Below, in pieces: positions 20,727 to 33,072 of a stretch of DNA of 64,000 nt. A program made the position numbers and the translations under genes. Each line of letters opens with the position of its first letter. Within the stretch, counting starts at the first letter, position 1. The notes below the pieces were generated by a model, which was not told where the DNA came from, did no database searches, and saw nothing but the letters and a program-made list of their open reading frames with translations. Origin of the DNA: Maylandia zebra (taxonomy: Eukaryota; Chordata; Actinopteri; Cichliformes; Cichlidae); contig NC_135184.1 in NCBI RefSeq assembly GCF_041146795.1, positions 5,655,467 to 5,719,466 on the forward strand, read 5' to 3'.

Positions 20727-22550
20727 GTTAAATTTTAACAATTCATTTCTTCATGGTGCAAATATATAGTAGACTCAGGAGTTTAACTCAGTTTTCTTGG
20801 CCTTTGTTTATCGTTTCATTTAAAATCTTAATGTGTAAAGATCATCATAATTACATATGAAATTATATGTACAAATTATATCTTCCATTACACTTTTAAC
20901 AGCACAGATTATATAGCAAACATCAGATTCATGGATGGAGCCAGAGGCTAAATGACTGTTCAGTCCTCTTTAGGAAACGATCTTCATATGACGACAAACA
21001 CGACAACAATCAGCTGTCAAACTGTACAAGAAGTTCACAGTAATGTAAAAGAAGTTATATCACTTTATTTTTAAATGTACGCACTCAGGGTCAGGACTGA
21101 AGACACTGATCGAGAAAATACTCTAAATATAAATATTCACCTAAACATTCAAAATTATTCAATTGCATGAAAAGAAATATGAACTCTCTACAATACTGGC
21201 TTCTGATTGGTTGAAAAAGCAGGTGCTGAACTTCAGAAGAGCTAAAGCTGCAAAACTGTGTAAACCCAGAGTGGATGCTGCCCTCTGACCTTTCAGAAGT
21301 ACGATCTTTTTATGAAGACACAGAGGCAGAATTATTATTCATCACTTTAAAGATGATATTCGTTACATGTTCTTCACTCGTTGTCTAGTAAAGTCCAGAG
21401 AATGAGACACATGATTTCAAAACATACAGCTGCATGTTAGAGATCACAGAGTTCTTCAGTCTTATGAGAACTCATGGAGACTAAATGTCAGACACATCAA
21501 CAGTAAATGTCGTTCCTCCCCCCGTGAGTTTGTGTCCTCCACACTTGTTTACACAAACATCTGAGGTTTGAACAGTGTGCAAAACCACATGTTACAAAGC
21601 TGCTGAGCTACTGAATACTGGAATATTTCATTCAATATCACCATCTGACCAAAGGACAAACACAGAGAGGATTAGAGCGCCAAACTTTGTTTCAAACTGT
21701 TTCAGATTTTAGAGGCAAAAAGCAGAATTTCTACCTGGACAAAGAAATCAAAGCAGGAGAAAAACAAGCTTTTTACATTTATTCAAAGGCATTATGTGAA
21801 TGTACTCTGAGCCACAGCCTCCTAAAGTAAAGACATTTGATCATCTAAACCAGACAGAGTCATGTTTTCAGCAGTGTCTGTATCCTCCATATAGACCATG
21901 CCATGGTCCACCTAGGGTGAGCAGGTGTCTGACTTTATGTGGGACTACACAGCGCTCAGTCCTTGTTTGCCTGTGCCACACACACATTGAGCCAATGTCC
22001 AGTTTTTTTATTGACTCTAGTTTCTGTCGATCGCTAGGCCCACAAAAAAACCCTGTACAGGAAGTAGATTTCATCTCTCTGATAAAAGGAGTTCTAATCC
22101 CTGATCCTATGAGTCTGAGCCAGTAGATGATATTTATATGATCATATTTATGCCTTTGTTGTTTCACAAAGGGTTAAAAACATTCACAGGTTGGACTGTG
22201 GTTCTCCTTTTAGCGTCTCTGCTGGAATTTTAACTGTGAACCTCTTAGATCCAAACTTCTGAACTGCTCATCTCACAGAGGACAAAAGGGAAGAACTCAG
22301 AATCTCTTCTTCACCTCACTTTTATACCTGCTCACCCTTTCTCCCCCCTTCCCTCACTGGACGTCACATCTTCACACTTGGGCCAATCAGGTTGTTGACA
22401 TTTGATCATCTGATGTCCACCCACACCTCATCTCTCTCTCTCTCTCTGACTCACAAGATTTAACACAAAGTTTAAACTTTAAAATCACTTCATTACATTT
22501 TCTTTGTTATTCTTAACACAGAAAATTCACATTCAAAAACTTAACACAGA
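20727..22550. other. Upstream flank of TRIM copy 2, no gene found
   Basis: Anonymous DNA repeated at 51427-53250. A 108-codon open frame (21800-22126) is kept in both copies, but its few differences change amino acids and no domain is recognised. A short (TC)n tract lies near 22434. Confidence 0.5.
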
Positions 22551-22559
22551 ATAAAACAG

Positions 22560-22800
22560 AGTAGCCAGTAGTGGGACATGGTTCCAGCAACTCTGATGGT
22601 GACGGCCCGTTTGAAGCTGAAGCTCCGGCACGTGTGTCAAAAAATCAACACACTGCTTCAGAAACGCTGTGCTGAGGCTTGGTTTGACTGAACAGAGTCA
22701 CGTGATCAATGACGACTGAAGCTTCATTCAGCACGTCACTGCTTCAGTACCTGATTCAATGATTTATTGAAATCATTGGTGGGATTTTTGCCGTGTTTTG
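22560..22800. mobile_element. hAT-like DNA transposon relic
   Basis: The wording AGTAGTGGGACATGGTTCC, then CTGCTTCAGAAACGCTGTGC and GAAGCTTCATTCAGCACGTC, resembles ends of fish hAT elements. No transposase is visible. The same relic occurs at 53268-53510, so it predates the duplication. Confidence 0.4.
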
Positions 22801-23054
22801 GTGATTTTGTGAGAGCGAATCAGTGTGTCACATAATTATAGACATGGAGCCAGGAAGAGAGGACGCTCTGCCTGTTCCTGAATAAAAACCAGTTCATCAG
22901 CATTTCTGCTCCCAGGTCTAAAATGTACATAAGAAATATGATGTACACATAATTATAATGATATAACTTATAGTATATTATATATAAACGTACCAGTCTG
23001 CTGGTTAATTACATAATCAGGTGGAGGCAGTGACCTCACAACCTCCTATAAGCT

Positions 23055-25115
23055 TTAAGTTAAGGTTACTTTATTTATACCCACAGGTAAATTTGCTTTA
23101 CAGAACAATGATAGCATTTGGCCTCCCTTCACAAACACACACACCTAATGAAACCTGACAAAACACATATTTAGTAATTAAACAAAGTGAATCAAATCAA
23201 AAACAATTCTTCTTGAGTTCAGTGACAGCAGCAGGGACAAAGCTGTTTTTATAATGCTTTGTCCTGCATCTTGGAACTAGAAACCTCCGTCCTGAAGAAA
23301 GAAGCTAAATCCACCCCGTAGAGGATGGGAACCATTTTTAAGGATTGATTAAGCCATCTGTGGTACCTGTTTAGAGTACAGGGAGTCTAAACAGGCCTGT
23401 GACTCATCTATCAGACGACTGGACCATCTCACTAACTAATTCAGTCAATTTTTCTCTGTGACAGAGGTCTGACTGAACCATGGCACCAAACAAAAAGATA
23501 AAACAGACTCAATAAAAGAACAAGAAAACAAAGTTAAAATCTTTCGCTCAATGTGGAAATGAGCAAGTTTCCTGAGGCAGTAAAGGCACTGGTGACCCTT
23601 TTTACAGACCGATTTGCAATAAAAGTTCCGTTTTCATTGATTATGGTCCCAAGATATTTATATGATTGCACTTGCTCTATTTTCTGACCTTTAATTAAAG
23701 TGACTCTGTGCCCATTTAGTTGTTTCCTAAAATCAATAACCCTATCTTTTGTTTTAGATATGTTCAATTGGAGATAAGACTCCTCCCACCACTGAACAAA
23801 GTCATCTATGATTGGACCGTGGTGAGTTTCACCCTCTTTCAGTAAGCTGACAATAACAAAGTCATCTGTAAATTTAATGATGGCCCTGTTTTCATATCTG
23901 CTCTGACACGTGTTTGTAAAGAGAATGAATAATAAGGGCGATAAGAGACCCTGGAGGAGAAGCTGTGGAGGAGAACACTGGGTCAGACAGAACCCCATTT
24001 ATTCTCACGCTTTGTGACCTGTCAGTTAACTCATTCACTGCCAGCCATGAGTCAACGTATGCTTTCAATTGACGTCTATAGACGTCAATGGCAGTGAATG
24101 AGTTAAAAGATCTAAAATCCAGCAAACCAGGTTTTTCCTGATTTCAAACTCTTCTAAAAGTCTTTTCATTAAAATATGGGGCTGTATTGTATTAAAAGCT
24201 GAAGAAAAATCAATGAAAAGAAGTCTTGCAAAAGTCCCTTTACTCTCTACATGTTTAAGAATCAGATTTAGTCAAAAGCGCGTCCTGCACTCCTCTGTTG
24301 GGCCTGTGCGCAAATTGCATTGGATCCAGCTGATATTCAATCTCTTCCATAATCACATTTCTGATGATGTTTTCAAAGACTTTCATGACAACTCAGGTGA
24401 GGCAACAGGCCTGAAGTCATTCAGGACGTTTGGACGACTAGATTTAGGGACATGAACGACGACAGCTTCCTTCCAAAGCGAGGGCACATTTTGTATTTGA
24501 AAGGATTTATTGAAAATAAGCTGAAATTTAGGACTGAGCTCTTTAGCACAAGATTTAATTAGGCGGCACTAATGTTATCAGGGCCCTGGCTCTTGTTCAC
24601 ATTAACTGTATGAAAGGCCTTTTGGACATCGCTGAGTTCAGTGATGAAGTGTTGAGTATCTTTCAGTTTCTGTTTCAGTTCAGAAGAACTAAAACGAGCA
24701 TCAAGCATATTCAAATCTCTGTCTGGCTTAAAACCGTCTACAATGATCTGACTGCTGCTCTGGGGATTTTGAAACCCTGATATGGTTTTCATACAAGTCC
24801 AGGCAGACCCAAAACGTTTTGCAGCAAATTTGCTTTCAAGAAGGTTTTTGTAGATCTGTTTTGCTTTCAAGAGCTCGATTTTCAAGTCTTTGGTGACTGC
24901 CTGAAAGTCAGGAACAGCCCCCTCTTTAAAAGCCTGTCTCTTTTTCCTTAAACAGGATTTGATGCATTTGGTGACCCATGGCTTATTGTTAGGGTACACT
25001 TTAGCATGCTTAAGGGGTATAATCATGTCTTTACAAAAACTGCATATGAGCTAACATCCACCAAAGCATCAAGACTGAATAAAAACTTCCCAATCTGTAA
25101 ATTAAAAACATTCCT
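23055..25115 (-). mobile_element. CR1/L2-clade LINE relic in unit A1
   Basis: The minus strand carries the ORF2 linker (24559-25026: YPNNKPWVTKCIKSCLRKK, then LKAKQIYKNLLESKF), followed by damaged RT. The later RT part (23534-23998) has FTDDFVIVSLL (catalytic box, with TDD) and WWEESYLQLNISKTKD. The 3' end lies near 23055 with an AATAAAGTAACCTTAACTT-type tail. The endonuclease part is missing and several frame breaks are present, so the copy is dead. It is interrupted by a MITE at 24030-24102. Confidence 0.75.
24030..24102. mobile_element. piggyBac-type MITE with TTAA target duplication
   Basis: 73 bp with perfect 14-bp terminal inverted repeats (CTCATTCACTGCCA / TGGCAGTGAATGAG), flanked by TTAA on both sides (24026-24029 and 24103-24106). 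The middle holds a palindrome (TTGACGTCTATAGACGTCAA). The paralogous site at 54734-54737 has a single TTAA and no insert, which is a clean empty site. TTAA targeting is the hallmark of piggyBac elements. Confidence 0.85.
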
Positions 25116-26311
25116 GCAAGGTAAGCACAGATTCTTCTGACCACATGATTGATTGATGATAACATAATTTTTTCACCCCCCAAAAATTCATGTTCAAAGC
25201 AACATATCAGCCCGATATCACACAGAACTGTCACATGACATCAAACACAAGCTGTCAGCTCTGCAGAGTGGGCAATCATAATGAAGCAGTTCATTATAAG
25301 CTGCAGACTCAAGCTGCTCTTCATATATTTGTCCACCAGATGTCACCAAAGAGGACTGTGATGAAAGCTTCGAGTAATGAACCGTTTTTCATTACAAGCT
25401 TGGCCAACTGACTACAATCTACAATAAACTAATATGGCTTTTCAATCCTCTCTTCAATCACTTGGTACCACCAGGAACCTTTAAATGGGCACTCAAGCTG
25501 CCTGGAGACTGTTTTGTCGTGCACATCAGAGAAACCACAGGTAAGACAATCTTATCCAAAAGGTCAGTGTAACAGTATTGTTTTCCACCAGCTTAACCAA
25601 ACTTCCCACACTAACTGAAATTTCTTTTCCCAGGCAAACATTAAACAGCAGCAGCTGGAAAACTGGAAAACCTAAAGCCAAATAATCAATAAGACATAAC
25701 AAACTTTTGTATGAGTGAGTATTGATAAACTGAGCAGAATTAAACCTCAGTGAAACCACATAAGTTCTGGTAACTGGCACATATTTATGTTTAATATGTT
25801 GTTTTATATTTTGATCAGTTTCAGGTGTTTGTGCGACTGTGTTAACCATCAGTAAAACCACATATAAATCACACTTCTGTGTTTAACAATTACAACACTT
25901 GATGCTGTTTTTCTGATTCAGGATTATGTGTGTGATGAGTTGGCCACACAGTTCTTATCTTTCTGCTTCAGACACACACAAAACTGCCGAGGTTGAAGCT
26001 TCAGTCTCTTTCTACCCCAGGTCTCACCACATTTCCAAAATGTAAACTCTGAGTCTCATAAGAAATGTGGTTCAAAAAGATGTGCTGATCTATGAATGCA
26101 TCCTTACTGAAAGCTAAAGATGTCCAGCAGACAAAAACAGCAGCTGAATGAACAGTTATCATGAGCGAGTGTACAAACACTATCACAGGAAATAACAGAA
26201 ATAAACTGTAGTTTCCATTTATACCTGTAGTATTTTTTCAGCTCCATGTCATCTTCCAATATGTCAAAATATGATTTCATTGTATCTTAAACAAATACAA
26301 ACTTCTTTCTT
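25116..26311. other. Remaining flank of unit A1
   Basis: Anonymous DNA matching 55746-56948. Small open frames present in both units have no recognisable domains. The part near 25300-25390 may belong to a hAT-like relic. Confidence 0.4.
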
Positions 26312-27098
26312 CCCCCCAGAGAGCCAACAGTTTACTATCAGAACTGAGGCTGATCATTAACAGGGAGCAGCAGGTAACAAGGTCATCAGCAGTGGAGGAA
26401 AGTATGGAAGTAATACTCAGCTTCATATTTGAAGATACTCGAGTATCTTAGCTGCAGGTCTGGAACAATGGTTTTATTTCCTTTCCCATTAAACATCTCA
26501 CACAGCCCTCATCTGTGACCCTTAGCAAACCCACTGGATATCTACCTGCACATAAAGGAGATCAGATCAGTTCCATCTAGACCAGCTGTAACAGGAAAAT
26601 GCTGCTTACACTTTGATGCATCACTTTCAGTTTGTCATATAAGACAATATATCAGATTGAGGCATTATTTTCCTGCAGTGAGTAAATCTACTTTGAACTT
26701 TACTCTTTTCTTTTAGGTAAAGGCTCTAAACAGTACTTGTACACTGTGGAAATCCCATAAGAACGTCTCCTGAACTCTGAAAAATAACAAAACAAAGACT
26801 AAAAGGAGGTCATGGGTGCTGATGATGATGATGATGATGAGGAGGAGTAGCATGCATTTAAAAAGTGACTGATGTCCTAGAATACAACAGAACAGTGTCT
26901 CTACAAACTTATGAAAACATGACAGTCTTGCATTAGTTTGTATTCTTATGATTTCAAAAAACGAGGGAAAAATCTCCTTGAAATGCACAATTCCTTTTTG
27001 TTATTTCTTAGTGTGTGACGTATTTTATTGGCTTTATGATTGGTGCAAACAGTTTCCTGATTCATAATGGAAATAGATTTTAGACACAGGAGGAACAC

Positions 27099-27139
27099 GC
27101 AGTGATCAGCAGGAGCAGCTTGGAGTCCAGTCTTCTTCA
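27099..27139 (-). pseudogene. 41-bp TRIM scrap (RING to B-box1 linker)
   Basis: Matches the TRIM coding segment for KKTGLQAAPADHC. Flanking bases do not match the gene. It is repeated at 36106-36146 because it lies in the 4.3-kb duplication. Probably the last trace of an older TRIM copy. Confidence 0.65.
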
Positions 27140-28326
27140 CACTGAGGAGGGACATATATGCAGGAACAGTTGTCATAACTGTTACAACCACCAGATGGCG
27201 AAAGAGTCCCACTGCAACTTTAAGCCATGAAGGATGTGTCTTGATGTTTGCTTGTGATAAATCTGCTTTATGTGAGTCTTTTTCAGAAAGTAACAGTAAT
27301 ATGTCTGATTATATGTCTTTAATCAGTAAAGTCTCGCTTTGCTAGAGATCAATAAATAATAAAATTGTAAACATGCAGCTGTATGTTAGAAGTCAAAGGG
27401 TCCTTAAGTCTTCTGTAAATTGACGGGGATCAAATGAAGGACACAAGTATCTGTTCTTACTCTAATAAATGCTGCTTTAATATCCAACAGACTATTTTCC
27501 TTCCTCATCAGCAGCAAACAGCTCGACTGCGTCTGTGCATTTGTGTCCTCCATACTTGTTTCCACAGACATCTCAGGCTTGATGCCACGATGCAGTGTAG
27601 AAACCTGACAACCCTCTGACTCATGTTCAAATGTTCAAGGACATTTCTCAGGATCATGTATGACCCCTTTTTGACATTTGGACTTTCATTAATAATATTT
27701 GTGTTTCTGAGTCATTTTTGTGGAGACTTCTGTCCAACGTAGTGTCCAAATGAAGCCTGAAGCTTTTCTTCACCCTCTTGTCAGATGGTCAGCAACAAAA
27801 CTCTGTTCCAACCAATGTCTGATAAGAGATGAGACACAGCAGCTGAGCAAATGATCATTTCATGCTGAAGACATCCTCAGACAGAATTAAATACATACAT
27901 AAACACAGCCTGGTGCCAATAACACAGCTAATGACACTGCTGTATCACTGGCTTTACTGATTAAAGACCATATCTGAAGGAAATCTTTGAACACAACAGA
28001 AAGTGACCTTTTAAACCTGCGACACTGATGCTGCATTCAAGGACCGTTACAAACATCTGAAAGGACTTAAGAACATGAAGAAAATGTGACTTGTTTCTCT
28101 GTAATGAAGCTGCTTTAGTGAAGAAAGTTGAAAGGTCACAGAGTGACTGCTGAATCTTCTGCTCTAAACATGAACTCTGAACTTTGTGATGCTTCAGGAG
28201 GAAAACTGCTTCAGTTATTCTCTCAGATTAGTTTCATATTTTCTGCATCAGATTTGAGTGAGATCCTGCAATGAAGACAGAAGAAAAGACTTTGTTCAAA
28301 GTTTGATTTATAGTCAAACCTTCCAG

Positions 28327-28332
28327 TTTATT
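28327..28332 (-). terminator. Poly(A) signal, TRIM copy 3
   Basis: AATAAA on the minus strand at the conserved position downstream of the stop codon. Confidence 0.6.
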
Positions 28333-28759
28333 CACACAATAAAACATCAACACAATATATGAATTCATTCATTAAAATCACAGTTTTTCCTCATTTGTTT
28401 GATGATTTTGACCAAAACAAACACAAACACACACACATGGTCTGCCATACTCATAAAGAGAAATGTCGACATTTTTCAAGACAAATATTCCAGAAACATT
28501 TAGAGGATAGAGAAGTTTACATTTTCATGTGGAGAAATATTTTAGTAAATCAAAATGATGATGAGCAGTGATAGCCTCCATAAACAGTCACAGGAAAGAT
28601 CTCCTTTAAAAACTCAGAAACATCAAGAGAACAACTAGAAGATGTGGAGGTACCACCCATAATGTTTGACTGACAGCTGATCTCTGTGCAGAAATGATGG
28701 AGAGAAAATAAAATGAAACTAAAATACAGATTTAAACCCACAATATGAAAGACTTCAGT

Positions 28760-30418
28760 CTATTTGAGCTTAATCAACTCAGCAGTGGCTCCAACATAGT
28801 GAAGCCAAAGTGCAGCATAGAGCGGCTGAGTGAATGTGGTCTGGACTCTGTGGAGGAGAGTCATGGTTTCAGAGACGCTGTAGAAGGACAAAATACCTGC
28901 TCTGTGATCCAGGTACACTCCTACTCTGGAGGAACGAGGACCTGAGACAGGAGTTTTGATGTTGTTGTACCAAAATGTAAAACTGTTGTTGTTACAATCT
29001 AATGACCAAGATTTGTCATTATGTCCAAATTTACATTCATTACCTCCTGCTCTGCTGATATTCTTGTATGCGACTGCTACATAAACTCCTCCCCCTCTCC
29101 ACTCCACCTCCCAGTAACAACGTCCAGTCAGACTCTCTCTACTCAGGACCTGCCACCATCTAGTGAATCTGTCTGGATGATCAGAATAAGACTGTTGTTG
29201 ATTCATTAATGTTGCTTTTCTGTTCCCCTCTGATAATAACAGCCATGTGTGTGCTGTGTTTGGATCCAGTGTGATTTCACATGAATATTTTAAGAATCCA
29301 GCTCTGGTCTTTGGCTGTGGTTGTGACAGTAAAACATCCACTTCAGTGACTGTCAGTGAGATGTTTGTCCATTCCTCTCTCAGAATGTCCTGTAGTTTAT
29401 CTCTGACCTCTGACACAGCTGCTGTCACATCCTCAAAGTAGCTCAGAGGACGGATATTGATGCTGGATGAGTCTGTAGACTCACTGAGTGCTGACAGTGA
29501 GGGGTAGTTGTGTAGAAACTGGATGTGATCCTCTGTGTGTGAGAGCTGCTTCAGCTCAGCATCTTTCCTCTTCAGCTCAGTGATCTCCTGCTCCAGCTTC
29601 TCCTGAAGCTCTTTGACTCGACTCACTTCAGTTTCCTGCTGGGATCTGATCTGCTGCTTCACATCAGAGCTTCTTTTCTGGATGAGATGGATCAGCTCAG
29701 TGAAGATCTTCTCACTGTGCTCCACTGTTTGATCAGCAGACTGATTGATGGCCTCCACCTCCTGTTGAAGCAGCTTCACATCTTTCTCTCTGTCCTGGAT
29801 TCTCTGCTGGATGTTTTGTCGACTCACCTCCAGCTCTCTCTGCCTCTCAGTCCTTTCTGCTGCAGCTGAGACTGTGTCGTGGCCTTTATGTTCATCCACA
29901 GGGCAGAGATAACAGATACTCTGCTGATCAGTACGGCAGAACATCTTCATCACCTCATCATGACGAGAGCAGATGTTCTCCTGGAGCTTCTTGGAGGGCT
30001 CCACCAGCTTGTGTTTCTTTAACTGAGCTGCTACATAATGAGGCTTAAGGTGTTTCTCACAGTAAGATGTCAAACAGACTAAACAGGACTGTAAAGCTTT
30101 CATTTTTCTTCCAGTGCAGACATCACAGGCCACATCTTCAGGTCCAGCATAGCAGTGATCAGCAGGAGCAGCTTGGAGTCCAGTCTTCTTCAGCTCCTCC
30201 ACTAAATCTGCTAACATGGTGTTTTTCTCCAGGACAGGCCTCGCTGTGAAAGTCCTCCGGCACTGAGGGCAGCTGTAGATTTTCTTCTTTTCCTCTTCAT
30301 CCCAGAAGCTTTTAATACAGTTCATGCAGTAGCTGTGTCCACAGGGAATAGCCACCGGATCCTTCAGTAGATCCAAACAGACTGAACAGCAGAATTTTGT
30401 TTGGTCCATTTGATTCAT
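28760..30418 (-). CDS. TRIM copy 3
   Basis: An intact 552-residue frame with complete zinc-binding residues. It is marked by DPVAIPCGH in the RING (the other copies have DPVTI), ALQSCLVCLTSYC in B-box1, LKPHYVAAQLKKHKL in the variable stretch, and CPVDEHKGH in B-box2. The PRY start reads LSQPQPKTRAG, shared in part with copy 4, and RFTRWWQVL is unique. The end, AELIKLK, is shared with copy 4. Its B-box1 edge and SPRY domain differ strongly from copy 4, although the DNA downstream of the two genes is nearly identical. Confidence 0.9.
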   Translation of the reverse strand: MNQMDQTKFCCSVCLDLLKDPVAIPCGHSYCMNCIKSFWDEEEKKKIYSCPQCRRTFTARPVLEKNTMLADLVEELKKTGLQAAPADHCYAGPEDVACDVCTGRKMKALQSCLVCLTSYCEKHLKPHYVAAQLKKHKLVEPSKKLQENICSRHDEVMKMFCRTDQQSICYLCPVDEHKGHDTVSAAAERTERQRELEVSRQNIQQRIQDREKDVKLLQQEVEAINQSADQTVEHSEKIFTELIHLIQKRSSDVKQQIRSQQETEVSRVKELQEKLEQEITELKRKDAELKQLSHTEDHIQFLHNYPSLSALSESTDSSSINIRPLSYFEDVTAAVSEVRDKLQDILREEWTNISLTVTEVDVLLSQPQPKTRAGFLKYSCEITLDPNTAHTWLLLSEGNRKATLMNQQQSYSDHPDRFTRWWQVLSRESLTGRCYWEVEWRGGGVYVAVAYKNISRAGGNECKFGHNDKSWSLDCNNNSFTFWYNNIKTPVSGPRSSRVGVYLDHRAGILSFYSVSETMTLLHRVQTTFTQPLYAALWLHYVGATAELIKLK

Positions 30419-30457
30419 GTGCTGTGCCGTTTCACCGTCTCTCAGTGACTGTCAGAC

Positions 30458-30471
30458 AGTTTCACTTCCTC
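30458..30471 (-). promoter_or_regulatory. ISRE/EICE-like element, TRIM copy 3
   Basis: The same 14-base motif as copy 1, about 40 bases upstream of the start codon. The upstream flank shared with other copies ends soon after, at about 30628, so this gene has the shortest conserved promoter. Confidence 0.5.
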
Positions 30472-30628
30472 TGAACAGAAACAACCTCTGTGCTCTGAAG
30501 GGAAACAGATCTCTGCTCTTGTTCACCTCCTACAGGAAATGAGGCTCACCAGCAACTGCATTTACACCATGTTGTTTAGACCCATCCTGATACAGACACA
30601 TCTGTGAAGGGAGGCACTAAAGAAATAT

Positions 30629-31030
30629 CCTGGCAGTGACAAGAGCGAGGGTGTGGTCTGTTTATTACAAAGTATTAGAGCCTCCTTAAGATAAAACTAC
30701 TTATTTTCAGGTTAAAGTTCACATTTCTTTTTTCCAGGAAATCGTTGAAATATATGGAGATTACAGTTGTTGGTTCAAGATAAACTACCACAGCTTCTAT
30801 ACCCTCAACAAAATGCTTTGTATAGATGAGTTAATGAAAGCGTACTTCACGATCTATTTTAGTTATAAGAAAATCATTTTTCTTTCGCCAGATGAACATG
30901 TGAAGAGTTTAAAATAGCTTCTTTCAAAATATAATATTGAAAATAATCAGAGAAAAACAGTCACCTTCAAGAAAATTTTCATTATGTTTGTATTTGTTAA
31001 CCTGTCATTTAAACATTCTTGTTGAATTAT
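30629..31030. other. Intergenic DNA without recognised features
   Basis: AT-rich, with no open frame of note. Confidence 0.4.
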
Positions 31031-31039
31031 AGCAGTTTG

Positions 31040-31580
31040 AGGTAATGCTATTACACATGCGAACACTAGAGGGCGTACAGCGCACTGGTGGTATCGAGCA
31101 GTGTTTTGGGACACAGAGGAAGAATAAACCTTCCTGTTGTGAAGATAACAGCAGCTCTATCTGTGTGCCTTCTCTATTCTTTACCACAGCACCACACGTT
31201 GTTGGCACAGGAAACCAGTTGCATCTGGGCAAAAGGAAAAAAAACCAAACAATCTTGGCTGACAATGCACAGATTGAAGTATAACAATGGTTACACCCTT
31301 GTGGATTACAGAGGATGTATTTTGTATCACAAGACAGGATAAGACGGCTGATCAGTTTGTTTCACTAACTTATCTAAACCTGGCATTTTGTAGAGGGTCA
31401 CAGTGTCACGGTGCCTTCGCCCTGCAACTCCCTCGTTCCCCAAGTCTGTCTCATTGTTGATTACCTGTTTGCCACAGACCAAGTATTTCCTGTTTGCAAA
31501 TAAAGTTTGTGAAAATCAAGAGAGTGCTTCGCATTGTGTCTGCATCTGGGTTCACGTTCACGCAAAATGATCAATACTTT
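31040..31580 (+). repeat. Possible LTR fragments
   Basis: Two adjacent pieces look like LTR remains. One has AATAAA near 31126 and ends near CACACGTTGTTGGCACAGG. The other begins TGTCACGG at 31411 with AATAAAG near 31499. Neither has a recognisable partner or target duplication. Old fossils at best. Confidence 0.3.
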
Positions 31581-32203
31581 TTTTTGTCCTGTCTGGCACT
31601 GTAGCAATCAGAATTATTGTCTGAAGGCCAAGAAAAATGCCCAACAGATTTACTTTCCCAAGTGGGCCTTTTGCTATACTGGTCCACTTGATTGTCATAG
31701 TTTGTTTGATCTTTATTAGTTATTTTTATTCTAAATTATTTCAATCAGGCCAGACTGGACTCAGGGACGGGAAAGAAAACAGGAAGAAAAGTTAGAAAGA
31801 AAGTTAACAGAAGGAGAGGGAAAGAAAAACACCTGGAGCTAAGGGGTAAAACAATCACATGAGTGCTGCTGTTTGACTGAGGAAGAATAAAGTAGTTGTG
31901 GTAAGCCAATCACATGACCACTTTAAGACAAAGCAACAAGGTGATATATACCAGTTTTTAAATTGTGTTGATAGGCCGCGTAAAACCAGAATCATGATAA
32001 ACAATATATACGCCTGTTTTTTCCTGAATAGTTTTGTCACGTTTACTGTCTAAGGACAGCGCAGTGAGACCTCTCTGCTTATGAGCAAACAAAAAACAGC
32101 CTGGTCGTGTTGGTGTAAAAATGCACCATGTCGACCAATCAAAAATGATATGGCAACATGACGTTTGGTTGTTTAGGAAGACGGGGAAGATTTAAGAGTG
32201 ACG

Positions 32204-32204
<1 letters not shown>
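31581..32204. other. Intergenic DNA without recognised genes
   Basis: Only short frames without domains are seen on either strand. Confidence 0.4.

Positions 32205-32240
<36 letters not shown>
32205..32240. repeat. (GA)n microsatellite
   Basis: About 36 bases of uninterrupted GA dinucleotides. Confidence 0.9.
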
Positions 32241-32245
<5 letters not shown>

Positions 32246-32929
32246 AGATGTGAGAGATTTGTGACGTGTAGCGTGTTTGGATTGTGTAGTTAATGTGTTG
32301 TCTTGTGTAAGTGTGTAGTGTTGTGGATAGTTTTGTGTTGCGTGTCAGAACAATGAGGCGACTGCTGTCTCCAGGTAGAAACAGGAGTGATACACCTGCT
32401 GCTGTCAGACCTGCAGGTATCAGGCTGTGATGTTCTCCTTTATAGTGGACAGAAATTATTTTTTTGGAGTGGCACAAATAATTTGTGTGGCATCTTACTG
32501 AATGCAGAACAGCTGATTGTTCTGTAAAGAGTCTGAAATGGTTATTTTAAAAAAAGGTAAAATGTAAATGGCTGCAAATAACTTTGTTGTTTGCAAAACT
32601 TGTGCATAAGATTTTAAAATTGACAATTGTATTTAATGTCATGAAAGTTATGAAATATGAAATATGATTCAATAAACATGTTGTTACAGTAAAAAAATAA
32701 AACCTTTTCTACTCAGATTTTATGTTTTCTTTCTGATTTTAGATCAATTGTGCTCATACGGTTTGTCAAAATGAAAACATAACTGTAAATTCAGACATGT
32801 GAGGTTGTGCTGAAAAGAATGAAACCAAACAAGGCAAAGCAAATAGTTTTTAAAGGTAAAATGTGGAGGGAAAATCAAAAGTAGTAAAAAATGGCCAATT
32901 AAACCCTGGACCCCAGAGGGTTAAACGTT

Positions 32930-33072
32930 TTTTTAAAAGTAACACAATAGTTACTTTTCAAGTAATTAATTATTTTTAGAATATTGTAACTCCGTTACTA
33001 ACTCAGTTACTTTTTTGAAGAAGTAACTAGTAACTATAATTAATTACTTTTTCAAACTTGCCCAACACTGGG
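32930..33072 (-). mobile_element. hAT-like DNA transposon end
   Basis: The minus strand reads CAGTGTTGGGCAAGTT followed by repeated AAGTAACT/TAGTTACT wording, a common terminal sequence of non-autonomous hAT elements in fish. No other end or transposase was found. Confidence 0.5.

Larger units (their letters stand above)
18027..26311. repeat. 8.2-kb segmental duplication, unit A1 (TRIM copy 2)
   Basis: Aligns by eye with 48723-56948 in the same orientation through the TRIM gene, its upstream flank, anonymous DNA, a LINE relic and further flank. The copies differ by scattered substitutions, small indels and a 73-bp MITE present only here. The right edge meets the 4.3-kb unit at about 26312-26320. 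Confidence 0.85.
26319..30628. repeat. 4.3-kb segmental duplication, unit B1 (TRIM copy 3)
   Basis: Matches 35331-39638 in the same orientation. The gene-free part (about 26319-27830) looks nearly identical in the two units, with only a few substitutions and a shorter (GAT)n tract in the other copy, so this duplication is recent. Confidence 0.85.

Noticed and set aside
21800-22126. 108-codon frame also found at 52501-52827
   Set aside because: Kept only because the two 8.2-kb units are recent; the few differences alter amino acids and no domain or splice context is visible.
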